Positions 21,136-31,163 of a stretch of DNA of 64,000 nt are shown here, in pieces; position 1 is the first letter of the stretch, and the number at the start of each line of letters is the position of its first letter. The notes below the pieces were generated by a model. It was not told the origin of the DNA. It was given only the letters and a program-made list of their open reading frames with translations, and made no database searches. The DNA is from Nitrososphaeria archaeon (GTDB lineage: Archaea > Thermoproteota > Nitrososphaeria > JACIWG01). The stretch spans positions 260,514 to 324,513 of the forward strand of contig JARVJP010000009.1 of the NCBI GenBank assembly GCA_029776065.1, read 5' to 3'. Both the position numbers and the translations under genes were made by a program.

Positions 21136-21800
21136 CCTTTAACACCAACCAGCATATCTAATGGTTTAGACATTGTAAGTTTAACATAAACCTTTTTAAT
21201 GTTCTTTTCACCTTGGGGAAGTTTTCTCTCAATAGTGTTGTAAACTGCTAAAATGTTTTCCGCAACTTGTTCATCCTCTAATTCTTCACTTCCTACCTTT
21301 GTTGCGACAGATAGTTGGCTACGCGTTCTAGCCCTAACCGAATTCCTGAACTTGGTTATCATGTTCTCTATGGGCATATTTGGTGGGACAGGTGTAGGCA
21401 TTTTGCCTGTTGGACCTAAAAATTGGCCAAAAACCTTACCAATCCTAGCCATCATTGTTGGTTCTGCGAAAAAGAAGTCATATTCCTTGGACAAGCGTTT
21501 TACTTCTTTTTTGTTGCCTTGAAGCTTATCTAATTGTTCTTGTTCTATGACCAAGTCCACTCCAGCTTTTTTAGCTCTTAAAGCTAAATCGCCTCCGCAT
21601 ATGAAGCAAATTTTAGGTTGTTGGCCAGAATAAAATGGCAGCTGTATTACTTCGTTTATAGATACGTTCTGTTTTTTAAAATCAATATCTTTAAGCGTAA
21701 TTATAAGTTCAAATGATTGCTTAAAATTACGCTTATAAGCATTACTTCTAGCTGCTTTAATCAATGGTATAATTTGATTTTTAGTAATCATTCCACTCAC
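21132..21800 (-). CDS. rpl1: Ribosomal protein L1
   Basis: FLGPTGKMPTPVPPN motif. Confidence 0.93.
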   Translation of the reverse strand: MSGMITKNQIIPLIKAARSNAYKRNFKQSFELIITLKDIDFKKQNVSINEVIQLPFYSGQQPKICFICGGDLALRAKKAGVDLVIEQEQLDKLQGNKKEVKRLSKEYDFFFAEPTMMARIGKVFGQFLGPTGKMPTPVPPNMPIENMITKFRNSVRARTRSQLSVATKVGSEELEDEQVAENILAVYNTIERKLPQGEKNIKKVYVKLTMSKPLDMLVGVKG

Positions 21801-21828
21801 AGTCGACTAATCCAAAAACAACGGCTTT

Positions 21829-22344
21829 TTAAGATTTTGCCTTCATATTTGCTTCATTAAGTTGTTTCTTGTAAAGCCCTTTATTAACTTCTTCAAGGAC
21901 TTGCTTTGGTGGTTTGTCGTCAACTTTAATTCCCATACTGACACAAGAGCCCAAGACCTCGCCAATAGCAGACTTTAATTTAGTAGAATATGATTTCTGC
22001 ATGCAGATGTTAGCAACCTTAAGGAGTTGTTCGAAGGTTATATTCCCTATGTAATCCTTCCCAGTCGTTCCTGACCCCTTTGGTACTCCTGCTTCTTTTA
22101 CTAATAACGCTGATATGGTTGGTATGCCCACCTTTATATTGAATGCTTTTGTTTCTATATCCACTTCTACTGATACAGGAACACGCATCCCTGCGTACTC
22201 TTTTGTTAATTCATTAATTTCCTTTACGATAGCAATTACATTGACGCCAAGAGGTCCAAGTGCTGGACCTAATGGTGGACCTGCGTTCGCTTCGCCACCC
22301 GTTACTAATACGTTAACGATTTTTTTCTCGCTCATATAATTCAC
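21829..22344 (-). CDS. rpl11: Ribosomal protein L11
   Basis: GGEANAGPPLGPALGPLGVNV. Confidence 0.95.
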   Translation of the reverse strand: MNYMSEKKIVNVLVTGGEANAGPPLGPALGPLGVNVIAIVKEINELTKEYAGMRVPVSVEVDIETKAFNIKVGIPTISALLVKEAGVPKGSGTTGKDYIGNITFEQLLKVANICMQKSYSTKLKSAIGEVLGSCVSMGIKVDDKPPKQVLEEVNKGLYKKQLNEANMKAKS

Positions 22345-22787
22345 CTGTTTTTAGGGGGTTTCAAGTAACTTGAATCTACCGTCAATGACAATGGATATGG
22401 GGCATCTAAAAGCATAACGGTTACCTCCATCTTTGAAAGGTCGATCTTTGTTATTTTTGCTTTCATACCCTTAAATGGTCCCATAACTATGTCTACTACC
22501 TCACCCACCGAATACTCTGTTATTGTAGGCTTTTTGATAAGTAGTTTGTCAAAGTCCTCTATCTTCAGAAGTCCGGGGACAAGCTCTTTAACGTGTCTAA
22601 TTCCAGCTATGGCTTCTCTAATATCTTGTCCACTTTTAGCTTCTACTATTAAGTATCCTTTCTGAGAGGTAAGATATGTAAGACTATAAACCTCATTCTC
22701 ATTTAGGATTGCATTTTTGTAAATGAAGTTTGCCACATTTTCCTCTTGCCCTCCTGTCACCCTTATTGCGAAAAACTGACTATCCAT
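22341..22787 (-). CDS. spt5: Transcription elongation factor Spt5 (NusG family)
   Basis: NGN domain plus KOW (GEVVDIVMGPFKGMKAKITKID); operon position. Confidence 0.92.
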   Translation of the reverse strand: MDSQFFAIRVTGGQEENVANFIYKNAILNENEVYSLTYLTSQKGYLIVEAKSGQDIREAIAGIRHVKELVPGLLKIEDFDKLLIKKPTITEYSVGEVVDIVMGPFKGMKAKITKIDLSKMEVTVMLLDAPYPLSLTVDSSYLKPPKNR

Positions 22788-22793
22788 AAACTG

Positions 22794-22970
22794 CTATCTC
22801 CCTCCTAATGCTAAGAAGCTTGCAATTATTTTTACTACAAATCCTATGCCACCCACTATACCCAATCCTATCATAACCAACTTGAGATATAGTTTAAACT
22901 CCTCAAATGTAGTTTTCTTCGTTAATCTTAATGTGCTCACCATCGAACTTAAAATGCCCTTAAAGCCCAT
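22794..22970 (-). CDS. secE: Protein translocase SecE/Sec61-gamma (58 aa)
   Basis: Translated by hand: MGFKGILSSMVSTLRLTKKTTFEEFKLYLKLVMIGLGIVGGIGFVVKIIASFLALGGR; canonical position before spt5. Absent from the ORF track. Confidence 0.9.
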   Translation of the reverse strand: MGFKGILSSMVSTLRLTKKTTFEEFKLYLKLVMIGLGIVGGIGFVVKIIASFLALGGR

Positions 22971-23008
22971 TTTTATCAGAGCTCATAAGACCCTTATTAT
23001 ACATATTA

Positions 23009-23827
23009 TTATATCTTTACGACTTCTATGGAATTTCGGTCGAATAAGGAGAGAAGCTCCTTATATTCTTTTGAGGCAACTCCTTTTTTATCAACTAACG
23101 CTCGTGGTTTATCTAACAGGCTTTTACTAAAGAGTGATAATAAAACTTCTTCATCAACACCTTCTATTAGAGCATATTTTGGAACCATGTGCCCTACTGC
23201 CACCCCTTCCTTTACTACATAATGTGAAAAAGCAGGTGCATAATGTCCTCCACCAAACCCAACAAACGCGTCAACCCTCCTAGGTTTGTTCATAATTGTT
23301 TTATATAATGCGTCAGCAATTTCATCGGCATAGAAGGGGTTCTTCCATTGCCTCTCATCACTTCCTATTTCTACGAAAAATATTGGTGTTGTTTTCTCTG
23401 TAGGACCGTGGTGTGTAACCTCCATCGAAAGTATGACCTGATTTTTCAAAGTACTTTGATAACTTTCCGTTAGTGTTCGGTAGTACTCTGACATGTACCA
23501 AGGATTTGTGTAACTGACATGTTTTGGCCTTCCCCCCTGTTTGGACTCATTAATCAAATTTCCAGTTGGATGAGTGGTAAGAGAGTTGATAGATCGGACG
23601 CTTTTATGTTTTGATAGTACGATTATTAACTCGCTATCAAATGGTAAATCAATCTGATCCAGCATTATACTTTCTACATTTATGAAAAGAAGTCTCAAAT
23701 CGTTCTTTTCATAAACAGGGTTATTAAATGCATAATTTTTTTCTTCTAATCCAAATTTCTCTATAACCTTTAATGCGATATTTTTACCTGCAGGATCTAA
23801 AGAGGACGCTATAAATTCGATCTTCAA
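23009..23827 (-). CDS. dtdA: D-aminoacyl-tRNA deacylase, DtdA type
   Basis: IEFIASSLDPAGKNIA, MEVTHHGPTEKTTPIFFVEIGSDERQW, GFGGGHYAP. Confidence 0.92.
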   Translation of the reverse strand: MKIEFIASSLDPAGKNIALKVIEKFGLEEKNYAFNNPVYEKNDLRLLFINVESIMLDQIDLPFDSELIIVLSKHKSVRSINSLTTHPTGNLINESKQGGRPKHVSYTNPWYMSEYYRTLTESYQSTLKNQVILSMEVTHHGPTEKTTPIFFVEIGSDERQWKNPFYADEIADALYKTIMNKPRRVDAFVGFGGGHYAPAFSHYVVKEGVAVGHMVPKYALIEGVDEEVLLSLFSKSLLDKPRALVDKKGVASKEYKELLSLFDRNSIEVVKI

Positions 23828-24771
23828 ACTTTTATTTCACTTTTCTTGAGTAATATTAGTGTTAAAAGAGCCTTCTGTGCGTGTAATCTGTTTTCTGCTT
23901 GATCCCATACCGCTGAATTTTTGCTATCTATTATGTCGTCTGTTACTTCATGATTCCTGTGAGCAGGTAGACAGTGCATGAATATGTAATCACTTTTAGC
24001 TTTTTCAATCAGTTTTTGATTAACTTGATATTTGGGAAGAAAAATCTTAAGTCGTTCTTCTCTTTCTTTTTCAACACCCATAGAAATAAAAGTATCTGTA
24101 TAAATAACATCTGCTCCTGAAACTGCTTCGTTTGGGTCTTCTGTTATTATGATCTTACTTTTTGTCTTCGAAGCTATCTTAAGAGCGAAGTCTATTGCGT
24201 CTTGGTTCGGTTTGTAATTCTTTGGGCAACCTACATATATATCTATTCCTACAAGAGATCCTCCAATTAAAAGTGTGTTACAAACATTGTTTCCATCACC
24301 AATGTAGGCTAATTTAACTCCTTTTAGCCCTTTTTTTTCTTTTATCGTTTGTAGATCTGCTAGTACTTGGCATGGATGGAAAGCGTCTGATAAACTGTTT
24401 ATCACAGGGATAGAAGCTGATTTTGAAAGTCTTACGACATCTTCATGAGCGAAGACTCTTGCTGCAATTACGTCTGCATAACGTGATAATACCCTTGCTG
24501 TGTCTTCAATCGTTTCCCCTCTTCCTAACTGGAGTTCGTTTGCAGTTAAGTCGATACAGTGTCCCCCAAGTTCGTTCATCGCTTCATTAAAACTGATTCG
24601 TGTCCTTGTACTTGGTTTCATGAATATAGAAATTAAGGTTTTGTTCTTTAGTAATAATGGATAAACTCCGTTTCTTCTTTTCCTCTTTAAACGCTCTGAC
24701 AGTTCTAGTACATCCAAAACTTCTTTGGAACTAAACTCCATCAAAGATAGTACATGTTTTCCCTTTAACAT
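23824..24771 (-). CDS. argF: Ornithine carbamoyltransferase
   Basis: [35 protein letters not shown]. Confidence 0.95.
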   Translation of the reverse strand: MLKGKHVLSLMEFSSKEVLDVLELSERLKRKRRNGVYPLLLKNKTLISIFMKPSTRTRISFNEAMNELGGHCIDLTANELQLGRGETIEDTARVLSRYADVIAARVFAHEDVVRLSKSASIPVINSLSDAFHPCQVLADLQTIKEKKGLKGVKLAYIGDGNNVCNTLLIGGSLVGIDIYVGCPKNYKPNQDAIDFALKIASKTKSKIIITEDPNEAVSGADVIYTDTFISMGVEKEREERLKIFLPKYQVNQKLIEKAKSDYIFMHCLPAHRNHEVTDDIIDSKNSAVWDQAENRLHAQKALLTLILLKKSEIKV

Positions 24772-24810
24772 CCCATTCGCACATTCTTCCTTCTTAAAAT
24801 TTAAAAGGCT

Positions 24811-25722
24811 TTAATGAGGTGAAAAAAGCGATTGCACTAGCTTTTCAGGGGAAAACTCTTCTAGATCATCATATCCTTGTCCATTTCCTATGAATATAAT
24901 TGGTTTCTTAGTAACATATGTTATAGAAATTGCACTCCCTCCTTTGGTATCCGCATCGGTTTTGGTTAAGATAACGCCATCAAAATTGGTGTATCTAAGA
25001 AATTCCTTACTCTGGGATACAGCATCGTTGCCTGCTAAAGAATCTCCTACAAAGATCTTAAAGTCGGGATTAACTACCCTAACAACCTTTAGAATTTCTT
25101 CCATCAAGTTCTTATCCGTTTGAATTCTTCCAGCGGAGTCTATCAAGACCACATCAATTTTATGCGCTTTTGCATATGTTACGCCGTCCCTTGCCACTGC
25201 TGCTGGATCTGCCCCATATTTTTGCTCAATTACTTTTATTCCAAGTTTTGAAGCATGGTGTTTAAGTTGTTCTATAGCTCCTGCTCTATGCGTATCACCG
25301 CATACAGCAATAAGGGAAAACCCCATTTTTTTGAAAAGTTTCGCTACTTTCGCTAATGTAGTTGTCTTTCCTGTTCCATTAATCCCTAGAAAAAGTATTA
25401 CAAAAGGCTCTCCTTTTATTTTTTTACTTTCAGCTCTCTCAATAATATTCACTTTTTGGGCTTCATTAAATACCTCTAAGATAGATTGTTTTAGAGCTTC
25501 TTGAACAATTTTTTTTATATCGGATGAGGGAACTTTTTTTCCTATAACCTTGTCTTTTAGGTTTTTAACAATTGCTTCAGCAACTTCGTAGGCAACATCA
25601 CATTCTAAAAGAGATAGAATCATGTTGTTAAGAATAGATTCTAGTTCCCTTTCAGAAAGTTCCTTTGTTGAAAGTGTTGAAACTAGCGAAGTAAAGGTGT
25701 TTCTAAGTTTTTCAAACAACAT
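24811..25722 (-). CDS. ftsY: Signal recognition particle receptor FtsY
   Basis: LGINGTGKTTTLAKVA, DTHRAGAIEQL, DSAGR, TKTDADTKGGSAIS. Confidence 0.95.
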   Translation of the reverse strand: MLFEKLRNTFTSLVSTLSTKELSERELESILNNMILSLLECDVAYEVAEAIVKNLKDKVIGKKVPSSDIKKIVQEALKQSILEVFNEAQKVNIIERAESKKIKGEPFVILFLGINGTGKTTTLAKVAKLFKKMGFSLIAVCGDTHRAGAIEQLKHHASKLGIKVIEQKYGADPAAVARDGVTYAKAHKIDVVLIDSAGRIQTDKNLMEEILKVVRVVNPDFKIFVGDSLAGNDAVSQSKEFLRYTNFDGVILTKTDADTKGGSAISITYVTKKPIIFIGNGQGYDDLEEFSPEKLVQSLFSPH

Positions 25723-26151
25723 TTATTCACTTTGGCTTTCTTTTATTACAGCTTCAACGTTTTCTTTTAGTGTTTGCAAAGCATAAGCTACTTGTTGTTT
25801 TTGTTTCGTCAATTCGTTTAATGCATTTCTAATCTCTATCTTTCTTTCTTTTAAATACATTTGTGCATCATTTAAACTTTTTTCTATTACAACATTCGAT
25901 CCAATGTTTACTAAGACCTTATTCAAATTATCCATTTTACTAGGTGTGTACATGCCCCCTCCTATGTAAACTAATGTATCAAAGGACTTCCCCTTCGATA
26001 ATGTCTCAATTGTGGCTTCCGCATTCTCTAAATCATTTAGGCTCGCTACTATGAAATTCTCTTTATTAATCAGATCCGCTAAGTAATTTTCAAGATATCT
26101 TATTTGAAAGATTTTATTTTGAAGTTCCTGTTCACTATCTACTTTGCTCAT
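25723..26151 (-). CDS. pfdA: Prefoldin alpha subunit
   Basis: Two coiled coils flanking YIGGGMYTPSKMDN; between ftsY and eIF6. Confidence 0.88.
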   Translation of the reverse strand: MSKVDSEQELQNKIFQIRYLENYLADLINKENFIVASLNDLENAEATIETLSKGKSFDTLVYIGGGMYTPSKMDNLNKVLVNIGSNVVIEKSLNDAQMYLKERKIEIRNALNELTKQKQQVAYALQTLKENVEAVIKESQSE

Positions 26152-26203
26152 ACGCTCTACAAAGGTAGTTTAAAAATGATGGTTAAAAAGTGTTTTTAGT
26201 TGA

Positions 26204-26869
26204 TCATTTATTAAATGCTGTTGAAATATTCATAAGCTCTGTCCCGTTTGTGAGTGTACCTACTACTAACCCCTTCGAATTACCAAGTACTCCAGAAGAT
26301 ATAAAGGGTACTCCTCCATTCACTGTACAAGGTGTTACATCTGTCTTTAAAATAGATGCTATTTGCTTAACCTCCTTTTCTGACGCTAAAGGATGAACAA
26401 GAGCCCCGATATTTGTTGAGAAGATAACTGCGCCTATTGTGTTGTATCCGGCAATATTCATTCTTTCTACTGGCACATCAAGTAGGTCTCCAATTAGTTT
26501 AATTTGGGGCGTAGAGAGTAAAGTTGATGCTATTGCCCCATAATCATTGGCAACTACAAGATTTCCTATCGCATTAAAGTTAGAAGGAAACCGTTCTACA
26601 ATCACATTTGTATCTGTTCTCAATTTGTTTAGTTCCTCGTCTGAGATATATTTAGACACTAGAATGCCATTACTATTCATAGTTATAAGAGGCCCAAGAA
26701 TCCTCATCCCATCAACTGAAGTGCCAATATAAGGTACTTTGACAAAAGATGATATCTTCTCTGCTTTGGTACGTGCTAAGGTCGAAGGAATTAAAAGAAA
26801 TCTGTCATTACACTTCATAAATAATCCTATATTACATGATCTGTAAACATCAAACATATTAATTTCCAA
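26204..26869 (-). CDS. eif6: Translation initiation factor 6
   Basis: NIGLFMKCNDRFLLIP, repeated pentein-like units (IGAVIFSTNIGALVHPLASE). Confidence 0.92.
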   Translation of the reverse strand: MEINMFDVYRSCNIGLFMKCNDRFLLIPSTLARTKAEKISSFVKVPYIGTSVDGMRILGPLITMNSNGILVSKYISDEELNKLRTDTNVIVERFPSNFNAIGNLVVANDYGAIASTLLSTPQIKLIGDLLDVPVERMNIAGYNTIGAVIFSTNIGALVHPLASEKEVKQIASILKTDVTPCTVNGGVPFISSGVLGNSKGLVVGTLTNGTELMNISTAFNK

Positions 26870-26883
26870 AATAAGATCACTTT

Positions 26884-27205
26884 CTATTCCATCTTCATTC
26901 CTGCTATTTGCTTTATTATTGTCGCTATAGCCTCCTTTTGCTTGGTGTATGTTTCTTCTACCGATGAAGAAATGGTCATAACTAATGGGACATTTCTATC
27001 TGAAAGATGCTTTTTTATTAAATCTGAAATCCAACTTGAAAGTTTTGTCTCAACTATAATCAAAACAGCGTCCTCTTTTTGCAAATACTCTAAGAAACTT
27101 TTTCGCGCTTCGTCTTTATTCTTAGGGACAATTACTTCACGTGCACCCGCTACTTTAAAGAAATCGGCTAAAATTTCGTCACCAATTACATAGACTTTCC
27201 CTATG
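26884..27205 (-). CDS. atpF: A/V-type ATPase subunit F (non-canonical start)
   Basis: Continuous frame (V-D-I-)GKVYVIGDEILADFFKVAGAREVIVPKNKDEARKSFLEYLQKEDAVLIIV... upstream of tracked ATG/TTG start; overlaps subunit E stop. Confidence 0.75.
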
Positions 27206-27851
27206 TCAACTCACTCTCTTTGAACATCTTCTCATCTAACCAATTCCTTATCCAATCTTTATCTTTTTCTAATATCCCTCTAATTGTACAATCCACCTTA
27301 GCGTCTCCTCCATAAGCCTCTAATACTACCCCCTCGCTGATTTTCTCATCTTTTTTACTTGAAAGTTTTACCTTTAAGCCTAAATCTTTTAGTTTTTTTC
27401 CTAAAGCTTTGGTATCCATTATGGAAAGTGTTTTTTCATTAGCTACTATTGCACATTTATCGACATTAAGTGAAAGTACTCCCTTAACTATTAAATTATA
27501 TAAAAGCTCTTTTGTTTTGTCAAGGAAATCTGGTTTGTAAAACTCTACAAGAACTTTTTCTATAAATCCTTTGAAGATTTCCTCTTTTTTTTCTAGTATC
27601 ATCCAGTCCGACTTTAGTTGTGCTTCAGATACTTCCTTCTGAATAATTAGGATAGCTTTCTGCTTTGCTTTCTCAACAATTTCCTTAGCAATTTTTTCTC
27701 CCTCAGATTCCCCTTTCTTCCTGTACGTTTCAATAATACTCTCTTTATAATTGTTAGCATCTCGTATTATTTCCTGCTTTTCTTCATCATACATCTTTCT
27801 AATAGTTTCGATCAAGCTTTCGACATTTTTTGCTGTACTCATGCTTTCCAC
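27201..27851 (-). CDS. atpE: A/V-type ATPase subunit E
   Basis: Charged N-terminal helix and VVLEAYGGDAKVDCTIRGIL C-terminus. Confidence 0.85.
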   Translation of the reverse strand: MESMSTAKNVESLIETIRKMYDEEKQEIIRDANNYKESIIETYRKKGESEGEKIAKEIVEKAKQKAILIIQKEVSEAQLKSDWMILEKKEEIFKGFIEKVLVEFYKPDFLDKTKELLYNLIVKGVLSLNVDKCAIVANEKTLSIMDTKALGKKLKDLGLKVKLSSKKDEKISEGVVLEAYGGDAKVDCTIRGILEKDKDWIRNWLDEKMFKESELT

Positions 27852-28171
27852 CTTTGCAAAAATTCGTCAATAAAGTCTTTAACAATGTTATAATTGCTTT
27901 TAGTTTTCTCTATCATTTGTTTTATGATCCCTTCTGTTTCTTTAATTATTTTGTTGTATTCCGCTTTCCCATTCTCTTCCGCCTCTTTTAAGATTCTTTC
28001 TGATTGAGTCTTTGCGTTCTCTACTATTTTGTTCTTTGTCAACTGATATATGTTCTCCCCTTCTTTTTCTGCTTTCTTCATTATCTTCTGAGCTTCTACA
28101 GTTGCCTGTTCCAACTCTTTCTTTTTCTTTTCCTCCTCTTCAACTATAATATCAAAAACTTCGCTACTCAA
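27839..28171 (-). CDS. atpH: A/V-type ATPase subunit H
   Basis: 110-aa charged coiled coil directly upstream of subunit E. Confidence 0.75.
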   Translation of the reverse strand: MSSEVFDIIVEEEEKKKKELEQATVEAQKIMKKAEKEGENIYQLTKNKIVENAKTQSERILKEAEENGKAEYNKIIKETEGIIKQMIEKTKSNYNIVKDFIDEFLQRWKA

Positions 28172-28639
28172 TCACATCACTTCGTTAGGTGAATATATCC
28201 TTCCACAATATTTACATCTCAGCAATGGGGGATTTTTTGATGGTACATAGAACTTTGTTGCCATAGTTTCTTCAGAGTTTGTTATGCAATTCGGGTTGGG
28301 ACATTTAAAAATTCCAACAAACTCGTCTGGTATTTCAATAGCTCGTTTTTCAACGACCTTGTAATTCTTTATTATGTTAACAGTTGTATGTGGTGATATT
28401 AATGAAATCTTGTTCGTGATTTCAGGAGATAAATAAGCATTTTCAATTTTAATGATATCCTTTTTACCATACTTTTTACTTGGGACATTCATTGCTATAG
28501 TGATTACCTTTCCTTCTTCTCCACTAATTCCAAGAACAGAAAGCACATGAAGTGCTTTACCTGCCTCTATGTGGTCTATAACTGTTCCCTCCACTATCTT
28601 CTGAACAATAAGCTCTTTTTCGGACATTTTCCCCAGCAC
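28172..28639 (-). CDS. pyrI: Aspartate carbamoyltransferase regulatory chain
   Basis: GTVIDHIEAGKALHVLSVLGI; CPNPNCITN...CKYCGR Zn site. Confidence 0.95.
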   Translation of the reverse strand: MLGKMSEKELIVQKIVEGTVIDHIEAGKALHVLSVLGISGEEGKVITIAMNVPSKKYGKKDIIKIENAYLSPEITNKISLISPHTTVNIIKNYKVVEKRAIEIPDEFVGIFKCPNPNCITNSEETMATKFYVPSKNPPLLRCKYCGRIYSPNEVM

Positions 28640-28693
28640 TTACTCGTGACTATCCCATATATTTTTATTTTAATTTATTCTTACTTGTTGGAG

Positions 28694-29629
28694 ATGGCTA
28701 AGCTAAATCCATTTAAGAACAAAGATGTTATTTTGATTAAAGATTTTACAAGAGATGATTTATTTTATCTTTTCCAGAAGGCTGATAAAATAGAGAGAAT
28801 GCCAGAAAGAGATAGAATATGTCTTCTAAACGGAAAAATCTTAGGGTATCTTTTCTTTGAACCGAGTACAAGAACTAGGCTGAGTTTTGAAGCAGCCATG
28901 CTCTGGCTTGGAGGGCGTACTCTAGGATTCGCTGAACCGAAAGTTTCTTCGGTAGAGAAAGGCGAAAGTCTAGCTGACACCATTAGAACAGTTGAAAACT
29001 ATGTTGACGTCATTGTAATGCGCCATTCGAAAGATGGTGCTGCTAGTTTTGCTGCGGAGATAGCTAGTAAACCGCTGATAAATGGGGGTAGTGGGACGGA
29101 AGAACATCCGACCCAAGCAATGCTCGATCTTTATACGATAATTAAAGAGAAAGGTTCAATAGATAACTTGAAGATTGGGTTGTTAGGAGATCTAAAGTAC
29201 GGAAGAACTGTTTACTCGCTGCTTTATGGTCTTTCTAAGTTTAATGTTGAAGTGAAACTTATCTCGCATCCTATTTTAAGAGTTAGACGCGAAATATTCT
29301 TTGACCTAGAAAAGAAAGTAAAGATCTCTGAGCATGATAATCTTGAAGAAATTCTACCTGATCTAGACGTGTTATATGTAACAAGAATACAGAAAGAGCG
29401 TTTCCCTGATCTATCAGAGTATGAGCGAGTAAAAAGTTCTTACAACGTCAACTTAAAGATACTACAAAAAGCTAAAGATGATCTAATAATATTGCACCCC
29501 TTCCCACGGATAGATGAGATTTCTCCAGAAGTTGATAGCTCACCACACGCTAAATACTTTAAACAGATGCTTAATGGAAGAATACTACGCTCTGCTCTTC
29601 TAGCCTCAATCCTTGATGTACCATTTTAA
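28694..29629 (+). CDS. pyrB: Aspartate carbamoyltransferase catalytic chain
   Basis: FFEPSTRTRLSFEAAMLWLGG, EEHPTQAMLDLYTI, LHPFPR; start at 28694 (MAKLNPFKNKDVI). Confidence 0.95.
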   Translation: MAKLNPFKNKDVILIKDFTRDDLFYLFQKADKIERMPERDRICLLNGKILGYLFFEPSTRTRLSFEAAMLWLGGRTLGFAEPKVSSVEKGESLADTIRTVENYVDVIVMRHSKDGAASFAAEIASKPLINGGSGTEEHPTQAMLDLYTIIKEKGSIDNLKIGLLGDLKYGRTVYSLLYGLSKFNVEVKLISHPILRVRREIFFDLEKKVKISEHDNLEEILPDLDVLYVTRIQKERFPDLSEYERVKSSYNVNLKILQKAKDDLIILHPFPRIDEISPEVDSSPHAKYFKQMLNGRILRSALLASILDVPF

Positions 29630-29669
29630 ATTGGAAAAGGAAAAATAGTCGACTCATCTTATGGATAGT

Positions 29670-29731
29670 GTGATGATACTAATCTGCACTGAGGGTAGGA
29701 CACGCCCTATGAAGAAATGCATCTCACCTGA
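29670..29731 (+). ncRNA. Candidate C/D box sRNA
   Basis: GTGATGA (29670-29676), CTGA (29689-29692), TGAAGA (29710-29715), CTGA (29728-29731) in order in an intergenic region; terminal stem is weak. Confidence 0.3.
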
Positions 29732-29803
29732 AGAATATGGTGTAAGCTCATTATAGAGGAAAAAGAATAGATTTAAAAACATAAAATTTGAACTCAAAAG
29801 AAA

Positions 29804-29888
29804 GCAGGAGTCGCCTAGCCTGGTCAATGGCGCGAGGCTTAGAACCTCGTCCCGTAGGGGTTCGTGGGTTCAAATCCCATCTCCTGCA
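29804..29888 (+). tRNA. tRNA-Leu(TAG)
   Basis: Acceptor GCAGGAG/CTCCTGC, anticodon TAG, long variable arm. Confidence 0.95.
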
Positions 29889-30115
29889 TCTTAGGTAAAA
29901 ACTTTCACAGATGTTTTCTTTTCCACCTTCTTAATGGAGTTTTTCATAGGGTAAAATCATTGTTTATGGTTCAAAGCCAACCCAATCTCTAAGCATGTAT
30001 CGAAAACTAAATTATCGGGTTTTATTAAGATTTTAGTGAGCAGTACTTCGACCTGAATGAAGTTGATTGAAACCTTTTGATTTAATTTAAATAGATGAAA
30101 AATTAATGTTAAAAT

Positions 30116-31126
30116 ATGAAGGTACAGCTTATAGGATTAGGCAACGTAAGTAGAAGTCTAATAGAGCTCCTAATAAAGGAGAAAGAATGTTTGAGATCCT
30201 CAGGATGTTCGTTTGAGATAGTTTCGGTTTCTGACTCAAGGGGCACGGCTTTGGACGAAAACGGTCTCAACTTAAAGGAGATATTAAAATATAAAAAAGA
30301 AGACTGGGCTGGATTTATAAAATACAAAGAAGGATACAGCGCGCTAAAAGCCATAAAGGATATCAAAAGCGACTTAGTTGTTGAACTGACGCAGTCTACT
30401 TTAAGTGGGGAGCCAGGTCTCTCACATATTAAATCATCTCTCTCTTTAGGAAAACATGTCGTCACCTCGAACAAGGGCCCACTGGTAGTATCCTTCAAAG
30501 AACTTATGGAATTGGCAGAAAAAAATAAAGTTAGATTACTTTATGAAGCAACCGTTGCTGCTCATGTCCCAATATTTTGTCTTCTCGATTCCTGTTTTAT
30601 TGCAGATGAAATCCTCTCGGTAGAAGGAATTTTCAATGCTACAACTAACTTCATAATTGGTGAAATCGAAGCAGGTCGAAGCTTTAAGGAAGCCTTAAAC
30701 CAAGCAATAAAAGCTGGTTGGGCTGAGGCAAATTATAGCGACGATGTAGATGGTATAGATGCTGCAAGAAAGGTCGTCATTCTAGCTAACACCATCTACA
30801 AAACTGACTTCAAACTAGAGGACGTTAGAGTAGAAGGAATCAGAAACGTAGAACCATTAGTTAGGAACGCAAACAAGTTAAACAAAAAGATCAAACTCTT
30901 ATGCGAGATAAAGAAAATAGACGATAAAATCTCCCTTAACGTTTCTCCTAAAATGATTCCACACGACGACCCTCTTTCCACAGTAAACCAAGGAGATATG
31001 GGTGTAAAGTTTCATTTCAAAAATTCACAGAACATCTTCGTCTCAGCGCAATTTAAAAGCCCCATCCAAACAGCCTACGCAGTGTTAAATGATATGATTA
31101 AAGTAGCCTTATGCAATAACTGTTAA
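30116..31126 (+). CDS. hom: Homoserine dehydrogenase
   Basis: LIGLGNVSRSLIELL, KHVVTSNKGPL, GIFNATTNFI, DVDGIDAARKVVILA. Confidence 0.92.
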   Translation: MKVQLIGLGNVSRSLIELLIKEKECLRSSGCSFEIVSVSDSRGTALDENGLNLKEILKYKKEDWAGFIKYKEGYSALKAIKDIKSDLVVELTQSTLSGEPGLSHIKSSLSLGKHVVTSNKGPLVVSFKELMELAEKNKVRLLYEATVAAHVPIFCLLDSCFIADEILSVEGIFNATTNFIIGEIEAGRSFKEALNQAIKAGWAEANYSDDVDGIDAARKVVILANTIYKTDFKLEDVRVEGIRNVEPLVRNANKLNKKIKLLCEIKKIDDKISLNVSPKMIPHDDPLSTVNQGDMGVKFHFKNSQNIFVSAQFKSPIQTAYAVLNDMIKVALCNNC

Positions 31127-31139
31127 CAAGAATAAATAC

Positions 31140-31163
31140 TAAAGAAACGGGCCCGAGGGTATT
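31140..31163 (+). repeat. Left att-like repeat TAAAGAAACGGGCCCGAGGGTATT
   Basis: Matches 37775-37798 with two mismatches. Confidence 0.7.

Noticed and set aside
26152-26203. Expected ribosomal protein LX/L18a gene between eIF6 and prefoldin alpha
   Set aside because: The gap is only ~50 nt; absence is plausible for the lineage, so not treated as a finding.
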